Source: Paraburkholderia sartisoli (GTDB taxonomy: Bacteria; Pseudomonadota; Gammaproteobacteria; Burkholderiales; Burkholderiaceae). Taken from it: a DNA stretch of 64,000 nucleotides. Made by a program: the position numbers and the translations under genes. Location of the stretch: assembly GCF_900107685.1 (NCBI RefSeq), contig NZ_FNRQ01000001.1, forward strand, positions 248,001-312,000, written 5' to 3'. Below, piece after piece: positions 36,558 to 47,064 of the stretch; positions within the stretch are counted from its first letter, which is position 1; each line of letters starts with the position of its first letter. The notes below the pieces were generated by a model. It saw only the letters and a list, made by a program, of their open reading frames with translations. It was not told the origin of the DNA and made no database searches.

Positions 36558-39500
36558 ATGAACGCACCTCAAGTTTTCGATCCGCACGGTGCCGCCGCCG
36601 CGGTAGCCGTCGACCTCGAACCGCGCCTGCGCGAAATCCCCTATAACTACACGTCGTTCTCCGATCGCGAAATCGTCATCCGCCTGCTGGGCGACGAAGC
36701 CTGGGCGGCGCTCGCCGAACTGCGCGCCGAGCGCCGCACCGGCCGTTCGGCACGGATGCTGTACGAAGTACTCGGCGACATCTGGGTCGTGCGCCGCAAT
36801 CCGTATCTGCAGGACGACCTGCTCGACAACCCGAAGCGCCGCGCGCAGCTGATCGAAGCGCTGAACCATCGTCTGACCGAAATCGAGAAGCGCCGTAAAG
36901 CCGACCTGATCGAACACGGCGACGAAGCGGGCATCGACCGCGCGGCGCGCGTCGAAACGCTGGTCGCCGCCGCGCGCCGCGCCGTCGCCGATTTCGCGAG
37001 CGAGTTCGACAAAACCGCCGACCTGCGCAAGCGTGCGACCAAGGTGCTGGGCCGCCAGACGCAGAAGGACAACATCCGCTTCGATGGCCTGTCGCGCGTG
37101 TCGCACGTCACCGATGCGACCGACTGGCGCGTCGAATACCCGTTCGTCGTCCTGACGCCGGATAGCGAAGCCGAAATCGCCGGCCTCATCAAGGCGTGCT
37201 TCGAACTCGGTCTGACCGTGATCCCGCGAGGCGGCGGCACGGGCTACACGGGCGGCGCGGTGCCGCTCACGCCGTTCTCGGCCGTCATCAACACCGAAAA
37301 GCTCGAAGAACTCGGAGCGGTCGAGATGACCGAGTTGCCCGGCGTTGACCGGCGCGTCGCGACGATCTTCTCGGGCGCGGGCGTCGTCACGCGTCGCGTG
37401 ACCGAAGCCGCCGAGCAGGCGGGCTTCGTGTTCGCGGTCGACCCGACGTCGCTCGACGCATCGTGCATCGGCGGCAACGTCGCGATGAACGCGGGCGGCA
37501 AGAAGGCGGTGCTGTGGGGCACGGCGCTCGACAACCTCGCCTGGTGGCGCATGGTCGACCCGGAAGGCAACTGGCTCGAAGTCACGCGTCTTGACCACAA
37601 TATGGGCAAGATCCACGACATCGCGGTCGCGCGTTTCGAGCTGAAGTGGTTCGACGGCGAATACGCGCCGGGCGAAAAGCTGCTGCGCACCGAGTCGCTC
37701 GACATCGAAGGCCGGCGCTTTCGCAAGGAAGGGCTCGGCAAGGACGTCACCGACAAATTCCTGGCCGGTCTGCCCGGCATCCAGAAGGAAGGTTGCGACG
37801 GCCTGATCACGTCGGCGCGCTGGGTGCTGCACAAGATGCCCGCGAATACGCGCACCGTCTGCCTCGAATTTTTCGGCCAGGCGCGCGAGGCGATTCCGAG
37901 CATCGTCGAAATCAAGGATTACCTGTTCGAGACGTCGAAGAAGGGCGGCGCGATTCTCGCGGGCCTCGAACACCTCGACGAGCGCTATCTGCGCGCGGTC
38001 GGCTACGCGACGAAGAGCAAGCGCAACGCGTTTCCGAAGATGGTGCTGATCGGCGACATCGTCGGCGATGACGCCGATGCGGTCGCGCACGCCACGTCGG
38101 AAGTCGTGCGGATGGCCAACAGCAAGAGCGGCGAAGGGTTTGTCGCCGTGAGCGCCGAAGCGCGCAAGCGCTTCTGGCTCGACCGCAGCCGCACGGCCGC
38201 GATCGCGAAGCACACGAACGCGTTCAAGATCAACGAAGACGTCGTGATTCCGCTCAACCGGATGGGCGAGTACACGGACGGCATCGAGCGCATCAACATC
38301 GAGCTGTCGATCAAGAACAAGCTGCAACTGATCGACGCGCTCGAAGCGTTCTTCAACGCCGGCAAGCTGCCGCTCGGCAAGAGCGACGACGCGAACGAAA
38401 TCCCGAGCGCCGAGCTGCTCGAAGACCGCGTGCAGCAGGCGCTGGATCTGCTGAAACACGTGCGGGCGCGCTGGGAATTCCTGCGCGACAAGCTCGACCT
38501 GTCGCTGCGCGAGGCGCAGCACTACATGGTGCAGCTCGGCTACGCAGGTCTCGCGGAGAAATTCGCGGACCGTGTCGATGCGCAACCGGACGCCACCGTT
38601 TTCCACGTGACGCAGGACCGCACGGTGCGCGTGTCGTGGAAGAACGAGATTCGCGCGGAACTGCGCCAGATTTTCGCGGGCGGCGAGTTCAAGCCGATCC
38701 TCGACGAAGCGCAGGCCATCCACAAGCGGGTGCTGCGCGGCCGCGTGTTCGTCGCGCTGCACATGCACGCGGGCGACGGCAACGTTCACACGAATATTCC
38801 GGTCAATTCCGATAACTACGAGATGCTGCAGGACGCCCACACGGCGGTCGCGCGCATCATGAAGCTCGCGCGTTCGCTCGACGGCGTGATTTCCGGCGAG
38901 CACGGCATCGGCATCACGAAGCTCGAATTTCTGACCGAAGACGAAATCGGCGAATTCCGCGCGTACAAGCAGCGCGTCGATCCGCATGGCCGCTTCAACG
39001 CGGGCAAGCTGCTCGAAGGCGCTGACCTGCGCAACGCGTACACGCCGAGCTTCGGCCTGATGGGCTATGAATCGCTGATCATGCAGCAGTCCGACATCGG
39101 CGCGATCGCCGATTCGGTGAAGGACTGCCTGCGCTGCGGCAAGTGCAAGCCGGTGTGTGCGACGCACGTGCCGCGCGCGAACCTGCTGTACAGCCCGCGC
39201 AACAAGATTCTTGCTACGTCCTTGCTGGTCGAGGCGTTCCTGTACGAAGAGCAGACGCGCCGTGGCGTGTCGATCAAGCACTGGGACGAGTTCAACGACG
39301 TCGCCGATCACTGCACGGTCTGTCACAAGTGCGTGACGCCGTGTCCGGTGAAGATCGACTTCGGCGACGTGACGATGAACATGCGCAACCTGCTGCGCAA
39401 GATGGGCAAGAAGAAGTTCAACCCGGGCAACGCGGCCGGCATGTTCTTCCTCAACGCAACGAATCCGCAGACCATCAACCTCGCGCGCACCGCGATGATG

Positions 39501-40640
39501 GGCATCGGCTACAAGGCGCAGCGCCTCGGCAACGACGTGCTGAAGAAGTTCGCGAAGAAGCAGACGGCGCACCCGCCGGCGACGGTCGGCAAGCCGCCGG
39601 CCGTGCAGCAGGTGATCCACTTCATGAACAAGAAGATGCCGGGCAATCTGCCGAAGAAAACGGCCCGCGCGCTGCTCGACATCGAAGACAACAAGATCGT
39701 GCCGATTATCCGCAACCCGAAGACGACCACCGCGGATTCGGAGGCGGTGTTCTACTTCCCGGGCTGCGGCTCGGAGCGTCTCTTCTCGCAGGTTGGCCTC
39801 GCGACGCAGGCGATGCTGTGGGAAGCGGGCGTGCAAACGGTCTTGCCGCCGGGTTACCTGTGCTGCGGCTATCCGCAGCGCGGCGCGGGCCAGTACGACA
39901 AGGCCGAGAAGATCGTCACCGACAACCGCGTGCTGTTCCATCGCGTCGCGAACACGCTGAACTATCTCGACATCAAGACCGTGGTGGTGTCGTGCGGCAC
40001 GTGTTACGACCAGCTCGCGGGCTACGAATTCGAGAAAATCTTCCCGGGTTGCCGGATCATCGACATCCACGAATTCCTGCTTGAAAAGGGCATGAAACTC
40101 GAAGGCGTCAGCGGCACGCGCTACATGTATCACGACCCGTGTCACACGCCGATCAAGACGATGGACCCGGTAAAGCTCGTCAATGAACTGATGGGCTCCG
40201 AACACGACGGCTACAGGATCGAGAAGAACGATCGCTGCTGCGGCGAATCGGGCACGCTCGCCGTGACGCGTCCGGATATCTCGACGCAGGTCCGCTTCCG
40301 CAAGGAAGAGGAGATGCGCAAGGGCGCGGCGAAGCTGCGTGCGATTCCGCTAGTCGGCGAGGCGGGGGCGAACGCGCTCAATCCGGCGGGTGCAGCGGGT
40401 GCGGCCGAAGGTTCAGTGCTGAAGGTCGGCAGCGGCCCGCAGCCGGGCAAGGCGCCGGACGTGAAGATTCTCACCAGCTGCCCGTCGTGCCTGCAGGGCC
40501 TGTCCCGCTATAACGAGGATTCGGGCACGGAAGCGGATTACATCGTCGTCGAAATGGCGCGTCTCGTGCTGGGCGAAGACTGGATGGCCGACTACGTGCA
40601 ACGGGCGAACAATGGCGGAATCGAGCGCGTGCTGGTCTAA
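36558..40640 (+). CDS. FAD/Fe-S oxidoreductase, D-2-hydroxyglutarate/D-lactate dehydrogenase type (YdiJ-like)
   Basis: A 1360-residue cytoplasmic flavoprotein. An N-terminal helical region is followed by a PCMH FAD domain with [15 protein letters not shown] near 223. The FAD-linked oxidase C-terminal domain contains [18 protein letters not shown] and [14 protein letters not shown]. Two 4Fe-4S motifs follow ([11 protein letters not shown] near 857, [12 protein letters not shown] near 919). Two CCG domains end the chain ([20 protein letters not shown] near 1102; CCGESGT near 1227; [13 protein letters not shown]). E. coli YdiJ, about 1020 residues, oxidises D-2-hydroxyglutarate; this homologue is longer, mainly at both ends. 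The physiological substrate is inferred. HIT and DUF971 genes follow closely. Confidence 0.92.
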   Translation: MNAPQVFDPHGAAAAVAVDLEPRLREIPYNYTSFSDREIVIRLLGDEAWAALAELRAERRTGRSARMLYEVLGDIWVVRRNPYLQDDLLDNPKRRAQLIEALNHRLTEIEKRRKADLIEHGDEAGIDRAARVETLVAAARRAVADFASEFDKTADLRKRATKVLGRQTQKDNIRFDGLSRVSHVTDATDWRVEYPFVVLTPDSEAEIAGLIKACFELGLTVIPRGGGTGYTGGAVPLTPFSAVINTEKLEELGAVEMTELPGVDRRVATIFSGAGVVTRRVTEAAEQAGFVFAVDPTSLDASCIGGNVAMNAGGKKAVLWGTALDNLAWWRMVDPEGNWLEVTRLDHNMGKIHDIAVARFELKWFDGEYAPGEKLLRTESLDIEGRRFRKEGLGKDVTDKFLAGLPGIQKEGCDGLITSARWVLHKMPANTRTVCLEFFGQAREAIPSIVEIKDYLFETSKKGGAILAGLEHLDERYLRAVGYATKSKRNAFPKMVLIGDIVGDDADAVAHATSEVVRMANSKSGEGFVAVSAEARKRFWLDRSRTAAIAKHTNAFKINEDVVIPLNRMGEYTDGIERINIELSIKNKLQLIDALEAFFNAGKLPLGKSDDANEIPSAELLEDRVQQALDLLKHVRARWEFLRDKLDLSLREAQHYMVQLGYAGLAEKFADRVDAQPDATVFHVTQDRTVRVSWKNEIRAELRQIFAGGEFKPILDEAQAIHKRVLRGRVFVALHMHAGDGNVHTNIPVNSDNYEMLQDAHTAVARIMKLARSLDGVISGEHGIGITKLEFLTEDEIGEFRAYKQRVDPHGRFNAGKLLEGADLRNAYTPSFGLMGYESLIMQQSDIGAIADSVKDCLRCGKCKPVCATHVPRANLLYSPRNKILATSLLVEAFLYEEQTRRGVSIKHWDEFNDVADHCTVCHKCVTPCPVKIDFGDVTMNMRNLLRKMGKKKFNPGNAAGMFFLNATNPQTINLARTAMMGIGYKAQRLGNDVLKKFAKKQTAHPPATVGKPPAVQQVIHFMNKKMPGNLPKKTARALLDIEDNKIVPIIRNPKTTTADSEAVFYFPGCGSERLFSQVGLATQAMLWEAGVQTVLPPGYLCCGYPQRGAGQYDKAEKIVTDNRVLFHRVANTLNYLDIKTVVVSCGTCYDQLAGYEFEKIFPGCRIIDIHEFLLEKGMKLEGVSGTRYMYHDPCHTPIKTMDPVKLVNELMGSEHDGYRIEKNDRCCGESGTLAVTRPDISTQVRFRKEEEMRKGAAKLRAIPLVGEAGANALNPAGAAGAAEGSVLKVGSGPQPGKAPDVKILTSCPSCLQGLSRYNEDSGTEADYIVVEMARLVLGEDWMADYVQRANNGGIERVLV

Positions 40641-40670
40641 TGACACGGCTGACATATCCGTTCGAGGAAG

Positions 40671-41102
40671 ATGATGGATTGTGTATTTTGCCGTGAGGAA
40701 GGCGGCGACGTGCTGTGGCAGAACGATACGCTGCGTGTCGTTCTCGCCGATGAACACGATTACCCGGGCTTTTGCCGGGTGATCTGGAACGCGCATGTCG
40801 CCGAGTTTTCCGATTTGTCTGAAGAAGAGCGCGGTCGCGTGATGCGCGCGGTCTACGCGGTCGAGCGCGCGATACGCCGCGTCATGCAACCGGTGAAGGT
40901 GAATCTCGCGAGTCTTGGCAACCAGGTGCCGCACGTGCACTGGCATGTGATTCCGCGCTTTTCCAACGACGCGCATTTTCCGCTGCCTATCTGGGCGCCG
41001 CGCCAGCGGACGGTGTCGGAGGCGCTGCTGTCGCAGCGCCGCGCGCAGGCCACGCTGCTGCGCGAAGCGGTGCGCAACGAAATCGAACAGGCTCTCGCCT
41101 GA
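40671..41102 (+). CDS. HIT family nucleotide hydrolase/transferase
   Basis: A 143-residue histidine-triad protein. The catalytic triad is in VPHVHWHVIPRF (His-x-His-x-His) and an N-terminal CVFCREEGG resembles the zinc site of Hint/FHIT-type proteins. It probably hydrolyses nucleoside phosphoramidates or dinucleoside polyphosphates. It starts 30 bp after the oxidoreductase gene (MMDCVFC, GAGGAAG upstream) and lies 7 bp before the DUF971 gene, suggesting one transcript. Confidence 0.92.
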   Translation: MMDCVFCREEGGDVLWQNDTLRVVLADEHDYPGFCRVIWNAHVAEFSDLSEEERGRVMRAVYAVERAIRRVMQPVKVNLASLGNQVPHVHWHVIPRFSNDAHFPLPIWAPRQRTVSEALLSQRRAQATLLREAVRNEIEQALA

Positions 41103-41109
41103 GGTCATC

Positions 41110-41535
41110 ATGAGCGGACTGACTCCTGACACGCTGGTTCCGACCGGCGTGGTCGTTCACGCGAAATCGCGCGTGCTCGAACTCCAGTACGGCGACGGCA
41201 ACAGCTACCGCGTACCGTTCGAGCTGCTGCGCGTGTTTTCACCTTCGGCGGAAGTGCGCGGGCACGGTCCGGGTCAGGAAACGCTGCAAACCGGCAAGCG
41301 TGACGTGTCGATCGTATCGATCGAAGGCGTCGGCAATTATGCGCTGCAGCCGACGTTCTCCGACGGCCATTCGACCGGCCTTTACTCGTGGGATTTGCTG
41401 TACGACATCGCGATCCGCCAGGACGAACTGTGGCGTGAGTACCTCGGCAAGCTCGAAGCGGCGGGCGTCGACCGCGACGCGCCGATGGACGCGGCGGGCG
41501 CCGCCCACGGCCACGGGCACGGACATTGCCACTGA
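41110..41535 (+). CDS. DUF971 protein with His-rich C-terminus
   Basis: A 141-residue protein. Residues about 8-110 form the DUF971 domain ([60 protein letters not shown]), related to the N-terminal domain of gamma-butyrobetaine hydroxylase. Eukaryotic and bacterial members are linked to Fe-S handling. The tail HGHGHGHCH can bind metal. It is tightly linked to the HIT gene and lies 82 bp before ubiE, an arrangement common in this group. Confidence 0.9.
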   Translation: MSGLTPDTLVPTGVVVHAKSRVLELQYGDGNSYRVPFELLRVFSPSAEVRGHGPGQETLQTGKRDVSIVSIEGVGNYALQPTFSDGHSTGLYSWDLLYDIAIRQDELWREYLGKLEAAGVDRDAPMDAAGAAHGHGHGHCH

Positions 41536-41617
41536 CTGGGTCGTCCGCTGGTACGATGCGGCCTGCGCGCCGGATCGTGCGGCGCAACATTTCAGAATAC
41601 GCGAAAGGACAAGCGCG

Positions 41618-42349
41618 ATGAACAAAACCCACTTCGGCTTCCAGACAGTCGACGAACAGGAAAAAGCGAAGAAGGTGGCGGGTGTGTTCCACTCGGTCGC
41701 CACCAACTACGACCTGATGAACGACCTGATGTCGGGCGGGCTGCATCGCGCGTGGAAGATGTTCACGATCGCCCAGGCGAACGTGCGCCCGGGCTTCAAG
41801 GTGCTCGATATCGCGGGCGGGACGGGCGATCTTTCGAAGGCGTTCGCGAAGCAGGCGGGCGCGACGGGCGAGGTCTGGCACACGGACATCAACGAATCGA
41901 TGCTGCGCGTGGGCCGCGACCGTCTGATCGACAAGGGCGTGATCACGCCGGCGCTGTTGTGCGACGCCGAAAAAATCCCCTTTCCGGACAACTACTTCGA
42001 CGTGGTCACAGTCGCCTTCGGGTTGCGCAACATGACGCACAAGGACGTGGCGCTGGCCGAAATGCGCCGCGTGCTGAAGCCGGCCGGGCGGCTGCTCGTG
42101 CTGGAGTTCTCGAAAGTCTGGGATCCGCTGAAGAAAGCCTACGATGTCTATTCGTTCAAGGTGCTGCCGTGGCTCGGCGACCGTTTTGCGAAAGACGCCG
42201 AAAGCTATCGGTACCTCGCCGAATCGATCCGCATGCATCCGGATCAGGAAACCTTGAAAACAATGATGGAACAAGCTGGCCTCGATGCCGTCAAATATTA
42301 CAATTTGTCAGCTGGTGTGGTAGCTTTACATGTGGGGACGAAATACTAG
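41618..42349 (+). CDS. ubiE: Ubiquinone/menaquinone C-methyltransferase
   Basis: A 243-residue class I SAM methyltransferase that methylates C-2 of the benzoquinol ring in ubiquinone synthesis. It shows [24 protein letters not shown] motif [13 protein letters not shown], the UbiE signatures [17 protein letters not shown] and [16 protein letters not shown], and the tail [16 protein letters not shown]. The ATG at 41618 is the family start; upstream in-frame sequence belongs to the DUF971 region. ubiJ and ubiB lie 1.2-1.9 kb downstream, making a ubiquinone cluster. Confidence 0.97.
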   Translation: MNKTHFGFQTVDEQEKAKKVAGVFHSVATNYDLMNDLMSGGLHRAWKMFTIAQANVRPGFKVLDIAGGTGDLSKAFAKQAGATGEVWHTDINESMLRVGRDRLIDKGVITPALLCDAEKIPFPDNYFDVVTVAFGLRNMTHKDVALAEMRRVLKPAGRLLVLEFSKVWDPLKKAYDVYSFKVLPWLGDRFAKDAESYRYLAESIRMHPDQETLKTMMEQAGLDAVKYYNLSAGVVALHVGTKY

Positions 42350-42384
42350 CGTCCTAATCCATTGTTTTTTAAGGAATGTGAAAA

Positions 42385-43395
42385 ATGTCTGATTCCGTTG
42401 TGTTAGCTTCCCGTAAGAAATCGGGTTCCTGGGCGAGGCGAATCGGACTGCTGGCGATGGTCGGTCTGATCATGGCTGGCACGCTCGCCTCGCTCGACGC
42501 CGAGGCGCGTCGCATGGGCGGCGGGCGTAGCTTCGGCCGCCAGTCGAACACCATGCAGCGTTCCACCACGCCGCCGCCGGCGCAGCCCGCACAACCCACG
42601 CAGCAATCGGCGCAAGGCGCCCAGGCGCAGCGCGCGCAGCCGGCCCCCGGTGCCACGCCGGCGCCGAACCGTTCGCGCTGGCTTGGCCCGATCGCGGGTC
42701 TCGCCGCCGGTCTCGGTATCGCCGCGCTGCTGTCGCACTTTGGCCTTGGCGAGGCGTTTGCCGGCGCGATGGCGAACTTCATCATCATCGCGTTGATCGC
42801 GATGGTGGCCATCTGGCTGATCCGCAAGTTCATCGGACGCAGGCGTGACGCCGGTACGCCGGCCTACGCGGGCGGCGCCGGTTCGCCGACGTTGAACGCA
42901 GGCGGTACCGGCTATTCGACGCGGGAGCCGGCCTATACGGCGCCGCCGTCGGGCCCGTATTCCGCGCCGCTGGGCGGTCCGTCGGATACGCCGGCAATCG
43001 GCGCCGCGCCTTCGGTGCCGGCGAACTTCGACACGGAAGCGTTCCTGCGCAACGCGAAGGTGTACTTCGTGCGACTGCAGGCCGCGTGGGACGTCGGCAA
43101 CATGGAAGACATCCGCGAATTCACGACGCCGGAAATGTTCGCCGAGGTGAAGGTGGATCTCTCCTCGCGCGGCGCGGAAGCCAACCAGACGGACGTCGTG
43201 CAACTGAACGCGGATCTGCTGGGCGTCGAGGACCGCGGCAGCGAGTATCTGGCGAGCGTGCGTTTCTCAGGCCTGATTCGCGAGTCGGCGGGCGCTTCGG
43301 CCGAGCCGTTCGTGGAAATCTGGAACCTGTCGAAGTCGACGCACGCCAACGAAGGCTGGCTGCTCGCCGGCATCCAGCAGGTCGCGCAGCATTGA
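42385..43395 (+). CDS. Tim44-like domain membrane protein
   Basis: A 336-residue protein with an N-terminal membrane segment (about 19-38, IGLLAMVGLIMAGTLASLDA), a Pro/Gln/Ala-rich linker and one or two helices near 95-148. A C-terminal Tim44-like domain begins at about 215 (FDTEAFLRNAKVYFVRLQAAWD, DIREFTTPEMFAEVKVDLSSR). Bacterial Tim44-like proteins are of uncertain role, perhaps in membrane lipid or protein handling. It starts 35 bp after ubiE and is followed by a strong terminator, so it may share the ubiE transcript. Confidence 0.9.
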   Translation: MSDSVVLASRKKSGSWARRIGLLAMVGLIMAGTLASLDAEARRMGGGRSFGRQSNTMQRSTTPPPAQPAQPTQQSAQGAQAQRAQPAPGATPAPNRSRWLGPIAGLAAGLGIAALLSHFGLGEAFAGAMANFIIIALIAMVAIWLIRKFIGRRRDAGTPAYAGGAGSPTLNAGGTGYSTREPAYTAPPSGPYSAPLGGPSDTPAIGAAPSVPANFDTEAFLRNAKVYFVRLQAAWDVGNMEDIREFTTPEMFAEVKVDLSSRGAEANQTDVVQLNADLLGVEDRGSEYLASVRFSGLIRESAGASAEPFVEIWNLSKSTHANEGWLLAGIQQVAQH

Positions 43396-43501
43396 TCCTG
43401 AAGGCCGGGCACGCCGCGCAGGCACCCGGTCGCTGATTCACTGGCCGTCTGACTGGCCGTTCGGCATAGACAGTCCGCAAGCCAACGGACGTTACAATAG
43501 G

Positions 43502-43536
43502 AACCCGCGCTGGCAGATCGCCGGCGCGGGTTTTTT
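43502..43536 (+). terminator. Rho-independent terminator after the Tim44-like gene
   Basis: AACCCGCGC/GCGCGGGTT forms a 9-bp stem with a 13-base loop followed by a run of T residues, only 14 bp upstream of the ubiJ start. Confidence 0.8.
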
Positions 43537-43549
43537 CTTTCCACTTCCG

Positions 43550-44194
43550 ATGACCCTCGCCGCCAAGCCCTTCGCTGCTGCCGTCAACCATCTGCTCGCC
43601 CGCGAATCGTGGGCACGCGAGCGCCTCGCTCCCTACGCCGGCAAGACCGCCCGGCTCACCTGCTCACCTGTCACGCTGATACTGCTCGTCGGGCCGGACG
43701 GCTATCTGTCCGCGGTCGACGAATCCGTCACGCAGCAGTTCGACGTCGTGGTGTTCGTACCGTCGGACGCGCTGCCTGCGTTCGTGCAGGGCGGTCAGGC
43801 CGCGGTCATGAAGCACGTGAAGATCGAGGGCGACGCCGAGTTCGCCACGGTGATCGCGAAGCTCGCCGAGCATCTGCGCTGGGAGCCGGAAGAAGATCTG
43901 GCGAAGCTGATCGGCGACGGCCCGGCGGTGCGCGTCGCGACCCTGGTGCGTTCGGCGCACGGGCAGGCGCTGCGCACGGGCCGCAATCTGCTCGATTCGG
44001 TCGCGGAATATCTGCTCGACGAAAAGCCGCAACTGGTGCGGCGCGCGGCGCTGGAGGACTTCAACGCCGAACTCGCCCGCGCGCGCGATGCGCTGGCGCG
44101 CGTCGAAAAGCGCGTCGAACGTCTTGAACACAAGGTTGAAGCCCGTGACGCCGATGCGTCGGGCGGAGCCGCCACTTCGCGCGGCACGCGCTAG
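43550..44194 (+). CDS. ubiJ: Ubiquinone biosynthesis accessory factor UbiJ (SCP2 domain)
   Basis: A 214-residue SCP2-domain protein. The N-terminal FAAAVNHLLARESWARERLAPY, the hydrophobic lipid-binding segment (ARLTCSPVTLILLVGPDGYL), VKIEGDAEFATVIAKLAEHL and a charged coiled C-terminus (ALARVEKRVERLEHKVEARD) match UbiJ. UbiJ binds ubiquinone intermediates and organises the Ubi enzyme complex. It lies immediately before ubiB, 15 bp apart. Start ATG 43550 directly follows the upstream terminator, so the promoter must overlap that hairpin, or read-through is used. Confidence 0.92.
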   Translation: MTLAAKPFAAAVNHLLARESWARERLAPYAGKTARLTCSPVTLILLVGPDGYLSAVDESVTQQFDVVVFVPSDALPAFVQGGQAAVMKHVKIEGDAEFATVIAKLAEHLRWEPEEDLAKLIGDGPAVRVATLVRSAHGQALRTGRNLLDSVAEYLLDEKPQLVRRAALEDFNAELARARDALARVEKRVERLEHKVEARDADASGGAATSRGTR

Positions 44195-44209
44195 TCACCG
44201 GGCTCTACG

Positions 44210-45790
44210 ATGCGTTTTCTGCGCTTTCTAAAAATATTCTTTACCGTCATCCGTTTTGGTCTCGACGAAATGATGTTGAGCCGCGTCAACGACCGGCGCG
44301 TGCGTCTGCTGCTGCGTATCACCACGATCGGCCGCAAGTTCGAGCAACCGCCGGGCGTGCGTCTTCGTCTGGCGCTCGAAAGCCTCGGGCCGATCTTCGT
44401 GAAGTTCGGTCAGGTATTGTCCACGCGGCGCGATCTGCTCCCCGTCGATATCGCCAACGAGCTCGCGAAACTCCAGGACCAGGTGCCGCCGTTTGATTCG
44501 GATGTCGCGATCGCGATTGTCGAAAAATCGCTGGGCGCGCCGGTCGGCGTGCTGTTCGACGACTTCGAACGGGTGCCGGTGGCGAGCGCGTCGATCGCGC
44601 AGGTGCATTTCGCGAAGGTGAAGACCGGCCAGCACGCGGGCAAGCCGGTCGCGGTCAAGGTGCTGCGGCCGAACATGCTGCCCGTGATCGATTCCGACCT
44701 CGCGCTGATGCGCGACCTCGCCGTGTGGGCCGAGCGCCTGTGGGCGGACGGCAAGCGCCTGAAACCGCGCGAGGTGGTCGGCGAATTCGACAAATACCTG
44801 CACGACGAACTCGACCTGATGCGCGAGGCCGCGAACGGCAGCCAGCTGCGCCGCAATTTCGCCGGGCTGGATTTGCTGCTCGTGCCCGAGATGTACTGGG
44901 AATTCTGCACACCCAATGTGCTCGTGATGGAACGGATGGTCGGTGTACCGATCAGCCAGGTGGAAACGCTGCGCGCCGCGGGCGTCGACATTCCGAAGCT
45001 GGCGCGCGAAGGGGTCGAGATATTCTTCACCCAGGTGTTCCGCGACGGCTTTTTTCACGCCGACATGCATCCGGGCAACATCCAGGTGAGCCTCGATCCG
45101 AGGCACTTCGGGCGCTATATCGCGCTCGATTTCGGCATCGTCGGCGCGCTGTCGGACTTCGATAAAAACTACCTCGCGCAGAACTTTCTCGCGTTCTTCA
45201 AGCGCGACTACCATCGCGTCGCGACGCTGCATCTGGAGTCGGGCTGGGTGCCGAAAACGACCCGCGTCGAAGAACTCGAAAGCGCGATTCGCGCGGTATG
45301 CGAACCCTACTTCGATCGCGCGCTGAAGGATATTTCGCTCGGTCAGGTGTTGCTGCGTCTGTTCTCGACGTCGCGGCGCTTTAACGTCGAGATCCAGCCG
45401 CAGCTCGTGCTGCTGCAAAAGACGATGCTGAACGTCGAGGGTCTCGGCCGCTCGCTCGATCCCGAACTTGATCTGTGGAAAACGGCAAAGCCGTATCTCG
45501 AACGCTGGATGAACGAGCAGATCGGGCTGTCCGGATGGTACGAGCGGCTCAAGATCGAAGCGCCGCAGTGGAGCAAGACGCTGCCGCAACTGCCGCGCCT
45601 GATCCATCACGCGCTGGCGTCGCGTCACGACGCCCAGCACGGCCAGCCACACGACGACGTCATGCGCATGATCCTGCTGGAGCAGAAGCGGACCAACCGG
45701 CTGTTGCAGGGGCTGCTGATGTTCGGCGTTGCCGCGGGCGTGGGCGCGGTGCTCGCGCGGGTCTGGGTGGCCATGTTGTATGGCGGGTGA
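44210..45790 (+). CDS. ubiB: UbiB protein-kinase-like ubiquinone biosynthesis factor
   Basis: A 526-residue ADCK/UbiB-family atypical kinase. The KxGQ motif is in [19 protein letters not shown], the Ala-rich loop is ASIAQVHFA, the ATP lysine is in [10 protein letters not shown], the catalytic loop is [12 protein letters not shown] and the metal-binding DFG is [10 protein letters not shown]-terminal hydrophobic segment ([22 protein letters not shown]) is the membrane anchor. UbiB has ATPase activity needed for ubiquinone production. It follows ubiJ by 15 bp. Length is normal. Confidence 0.97.
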   Translation: MRFLRFLKIFFTVIRFGLDEMMLSRVNDRRVRLLLRITTIGRKFEQPPGVRLRLALESLGPIFVKFGQVLSTRRDLLPVDIANELAKLQDQVPPFDSDVAIAIVEKSLGAPVGVLFDDFERVPVASASIAQVHFAKVKTGQHAGKPVAVKVLRPNMLPVIDSDLALMRDLAVWAERLWADGKRLKPREVVGEFDKYLHDELDLMREAANGSQLRRNFAGLDLLLVPEMYWEFCTPNVLVMERMVGVPISQVETLRAAGVDIPKLAREGVEIFFTQVFRDGFFHADMHPGNIQVSLDPRHFGRYIALDFGIVGALSDFDKNYLAQNFLAFFKRDYHRVATLHLESGWVPKTTRVEELESAIRAVCEPYFDRALKDISLGQVLLRLFSTSRRFNVEIQPQLVLLQKTMLNVEGLGRSLDPELDLWKTAKPYLERWMNEQIGLSGWYERLKIEAPQWSKTLPQLPRLIHHALASRHDAQHGQPHDDVMRMILLEQKRTNRLLQGLLMFGVAAGVGAVLARVWVAMLYGG

Positions 45791-45825
45791 TCGTTGCCTG
45801 ATCTTAGCCTGACCGGGAGATATCG

Positions 45826-46485
45826 ATGAGCGCTGATTCAAACCGTCCGAAGCCGCCCGCCGACGCGCGCCAGACCGCGCCGGAATTCGCCTCGCGCGAT
45901 CCGGATTCGCCTGCGTTCTGGGACGAGCGCTTCGAGCGCGGTTTCATGCCGTGGGATCAGGCGGGCGTGCCGCCGGCGTTCAAGGCATTCGCCGCGCGAC
46001 ATACGGAGGGCGCGGTGCTGATTCCCGGCTGCGGCAGCGCATGGGAAGCACTGGCGCTCGCGCAGGCTGGGCGCCAGGTGCGCGCCATCGATTTTTCGCC
46101 GAACGCGGTCGTCACCGCGCGCGAGCGGTTGGGCGCTTACGCGCCGGTCGTCGAACAGGCGGATTTCTTCGCGTATGAGCCGCCGTTCGCGCCAGCCTGG
46201 ATTTACGAGCGTGCCTTTCTCTGCGCACTGCCGAAAGCCCGCTGGGGCGATTATGCGCAGCGGATGGCCGCGTTGCTGCCGGCAGGGGCGTTGCTCGCCG
46301 GCTTTTACTTTCTCGGCGCGACGCCGAAAGGGCCGCCGTTCGGCATCGAGCGTGGAGAACTGGACGCGTTGCTGGCCCCGCATTTCGAACTGATCGAAGA
46401 CGAGGCCGTCGCGGATTCAATACCTATATTCGCCGGGCGTGAACGCTGGATGACATGGCGTCGCCGGGGTGTTGCGGCAGCTTGA
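45826..46485 (+). CDS. TPMT-like class I SAM methyltransferase
   Basis: A 219-residue methyltransferase of the thiopurine S-methyltransferase superfamily. The sequence FWDERFERGFMPWDQAGVPPAF precedes SAM motif I (AVLIPGCGSAWEALALAQAG), then VRAIDFSPNAVVTARERL and the family block WIYERAFLCALPKARWGDYA. Related bacterial proteins methylate thiols, halides or selenium/tellurium compounds; the substrate is not evident. It is 35 bp behind ubiB with GGGAG upstream and may be in the same transcript, without an obvious ubiquinone role. Confidence 0.85.
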   Translation: MSADSNRPKPPADARQTAPEFASRDPDSPAFWDERFERGFMPWDQAGVPPAFKAFAARHTEGAVLIPGCGSAWEALALAQAGRQVRAIDFSPNAVVTARERLGAYAPVVEQADFFAYEPPFAPAWIYERAFLCALPKARWGDYAQRMAALLPAGALLAGFYFLGATPKGPPFGIERGELDALLAPHFELIEDEAVADSIPIFAGRERWMTWRRRGVAAA

Positions 46486-46623
46486 TCCAGGCCGCAACGC
46501 CCCCATTTAGTCCGGCGGCGGCTCTGTCCGCCGCAGGCCCCGATTTCCGGGGTGGCAAACCGTTTGCGGCTATAATTCAAGGCTTTGCAGGCGTTTACAG
46601 GATTTTCGCAGGGAATAAAGATC

Positions 46624-46992
46624 ATGCCGATCTACGCTTATCGTTGTGAATCATGCGGCTTTGGGAAGGACGTGCTTCAGAAGATGAGCGACGCCCCGTT
46701 GACGCAATGTCCGGAATGCAGCAAGGACACGTTCCGCAAACAGGTTACGGCCGCGGGCTTCCAGCTGAAGGGCTCGGGCTGGTACGTCACCGACTTTCGA
46801 GGTGGCTCGGGCGGTGCGAATGCAGCCGCGAAGCCCGCTGCCGGTGAAAACGGCGCTGCCGAACCAGCGAAGGCCGATAGTGGCAAGAGCGATGCGGGTG
46901 CGTCATCCGCTGGCACGGACAGCGCGAAAGCCGCGCCGGCCGCACCGGCTGCCGCAGCGCCCGCATCGGGTTCGAGCGCGGACAGCGCATAG
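46624..46992 (+). CDS. FmdB family zinc-ribbon protein
   Basis: A 122-residue protein whose first 60 residues form the FmdB zinc ribbon (MPIYAYRCESCG, TQCPECSKDTFRKQV, KGSGWYVTDFR). The four cysteines sit as two CxxC pairs. The remaining 60 residues are Ala/Ser/Gly-rich and probably disordered. The FmdB name comes from formamidase regulation, but the function is generally unknown. In this group the gene regularly precedes the DUF502 gene and aspS, as here. Confidence 0.92.
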   Translation: MPIYAYRCESCGFGKDVLQKMSDAPLTQCPECSKDTFRKQVTAAGFQLKGSGWYVTDFRGGSGGANAAAKPAAGENGAAEPAKADSGKSDAGASSAGTDSAKAAPAAPAAAAPASGSSADSA

Positions 46993-47064
46993 CAGCATCG
47001 CAGCCCGCAAGGGCGACAAGCACACCGCGGCGGATCGATACCGCGCGGTTCACTGGCGGTATAC

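Noticed and set aside
36459..40205. Minus-strand open frame of about 1250 codons opposite the large oxidoreductase gene
   Set aside because: High third-position GC in the sense gene leaves the antisense frame open. The protein is Arg/His/Asp-rich with no family motif, while the sense strand has full FAD and Fe-S motifs.
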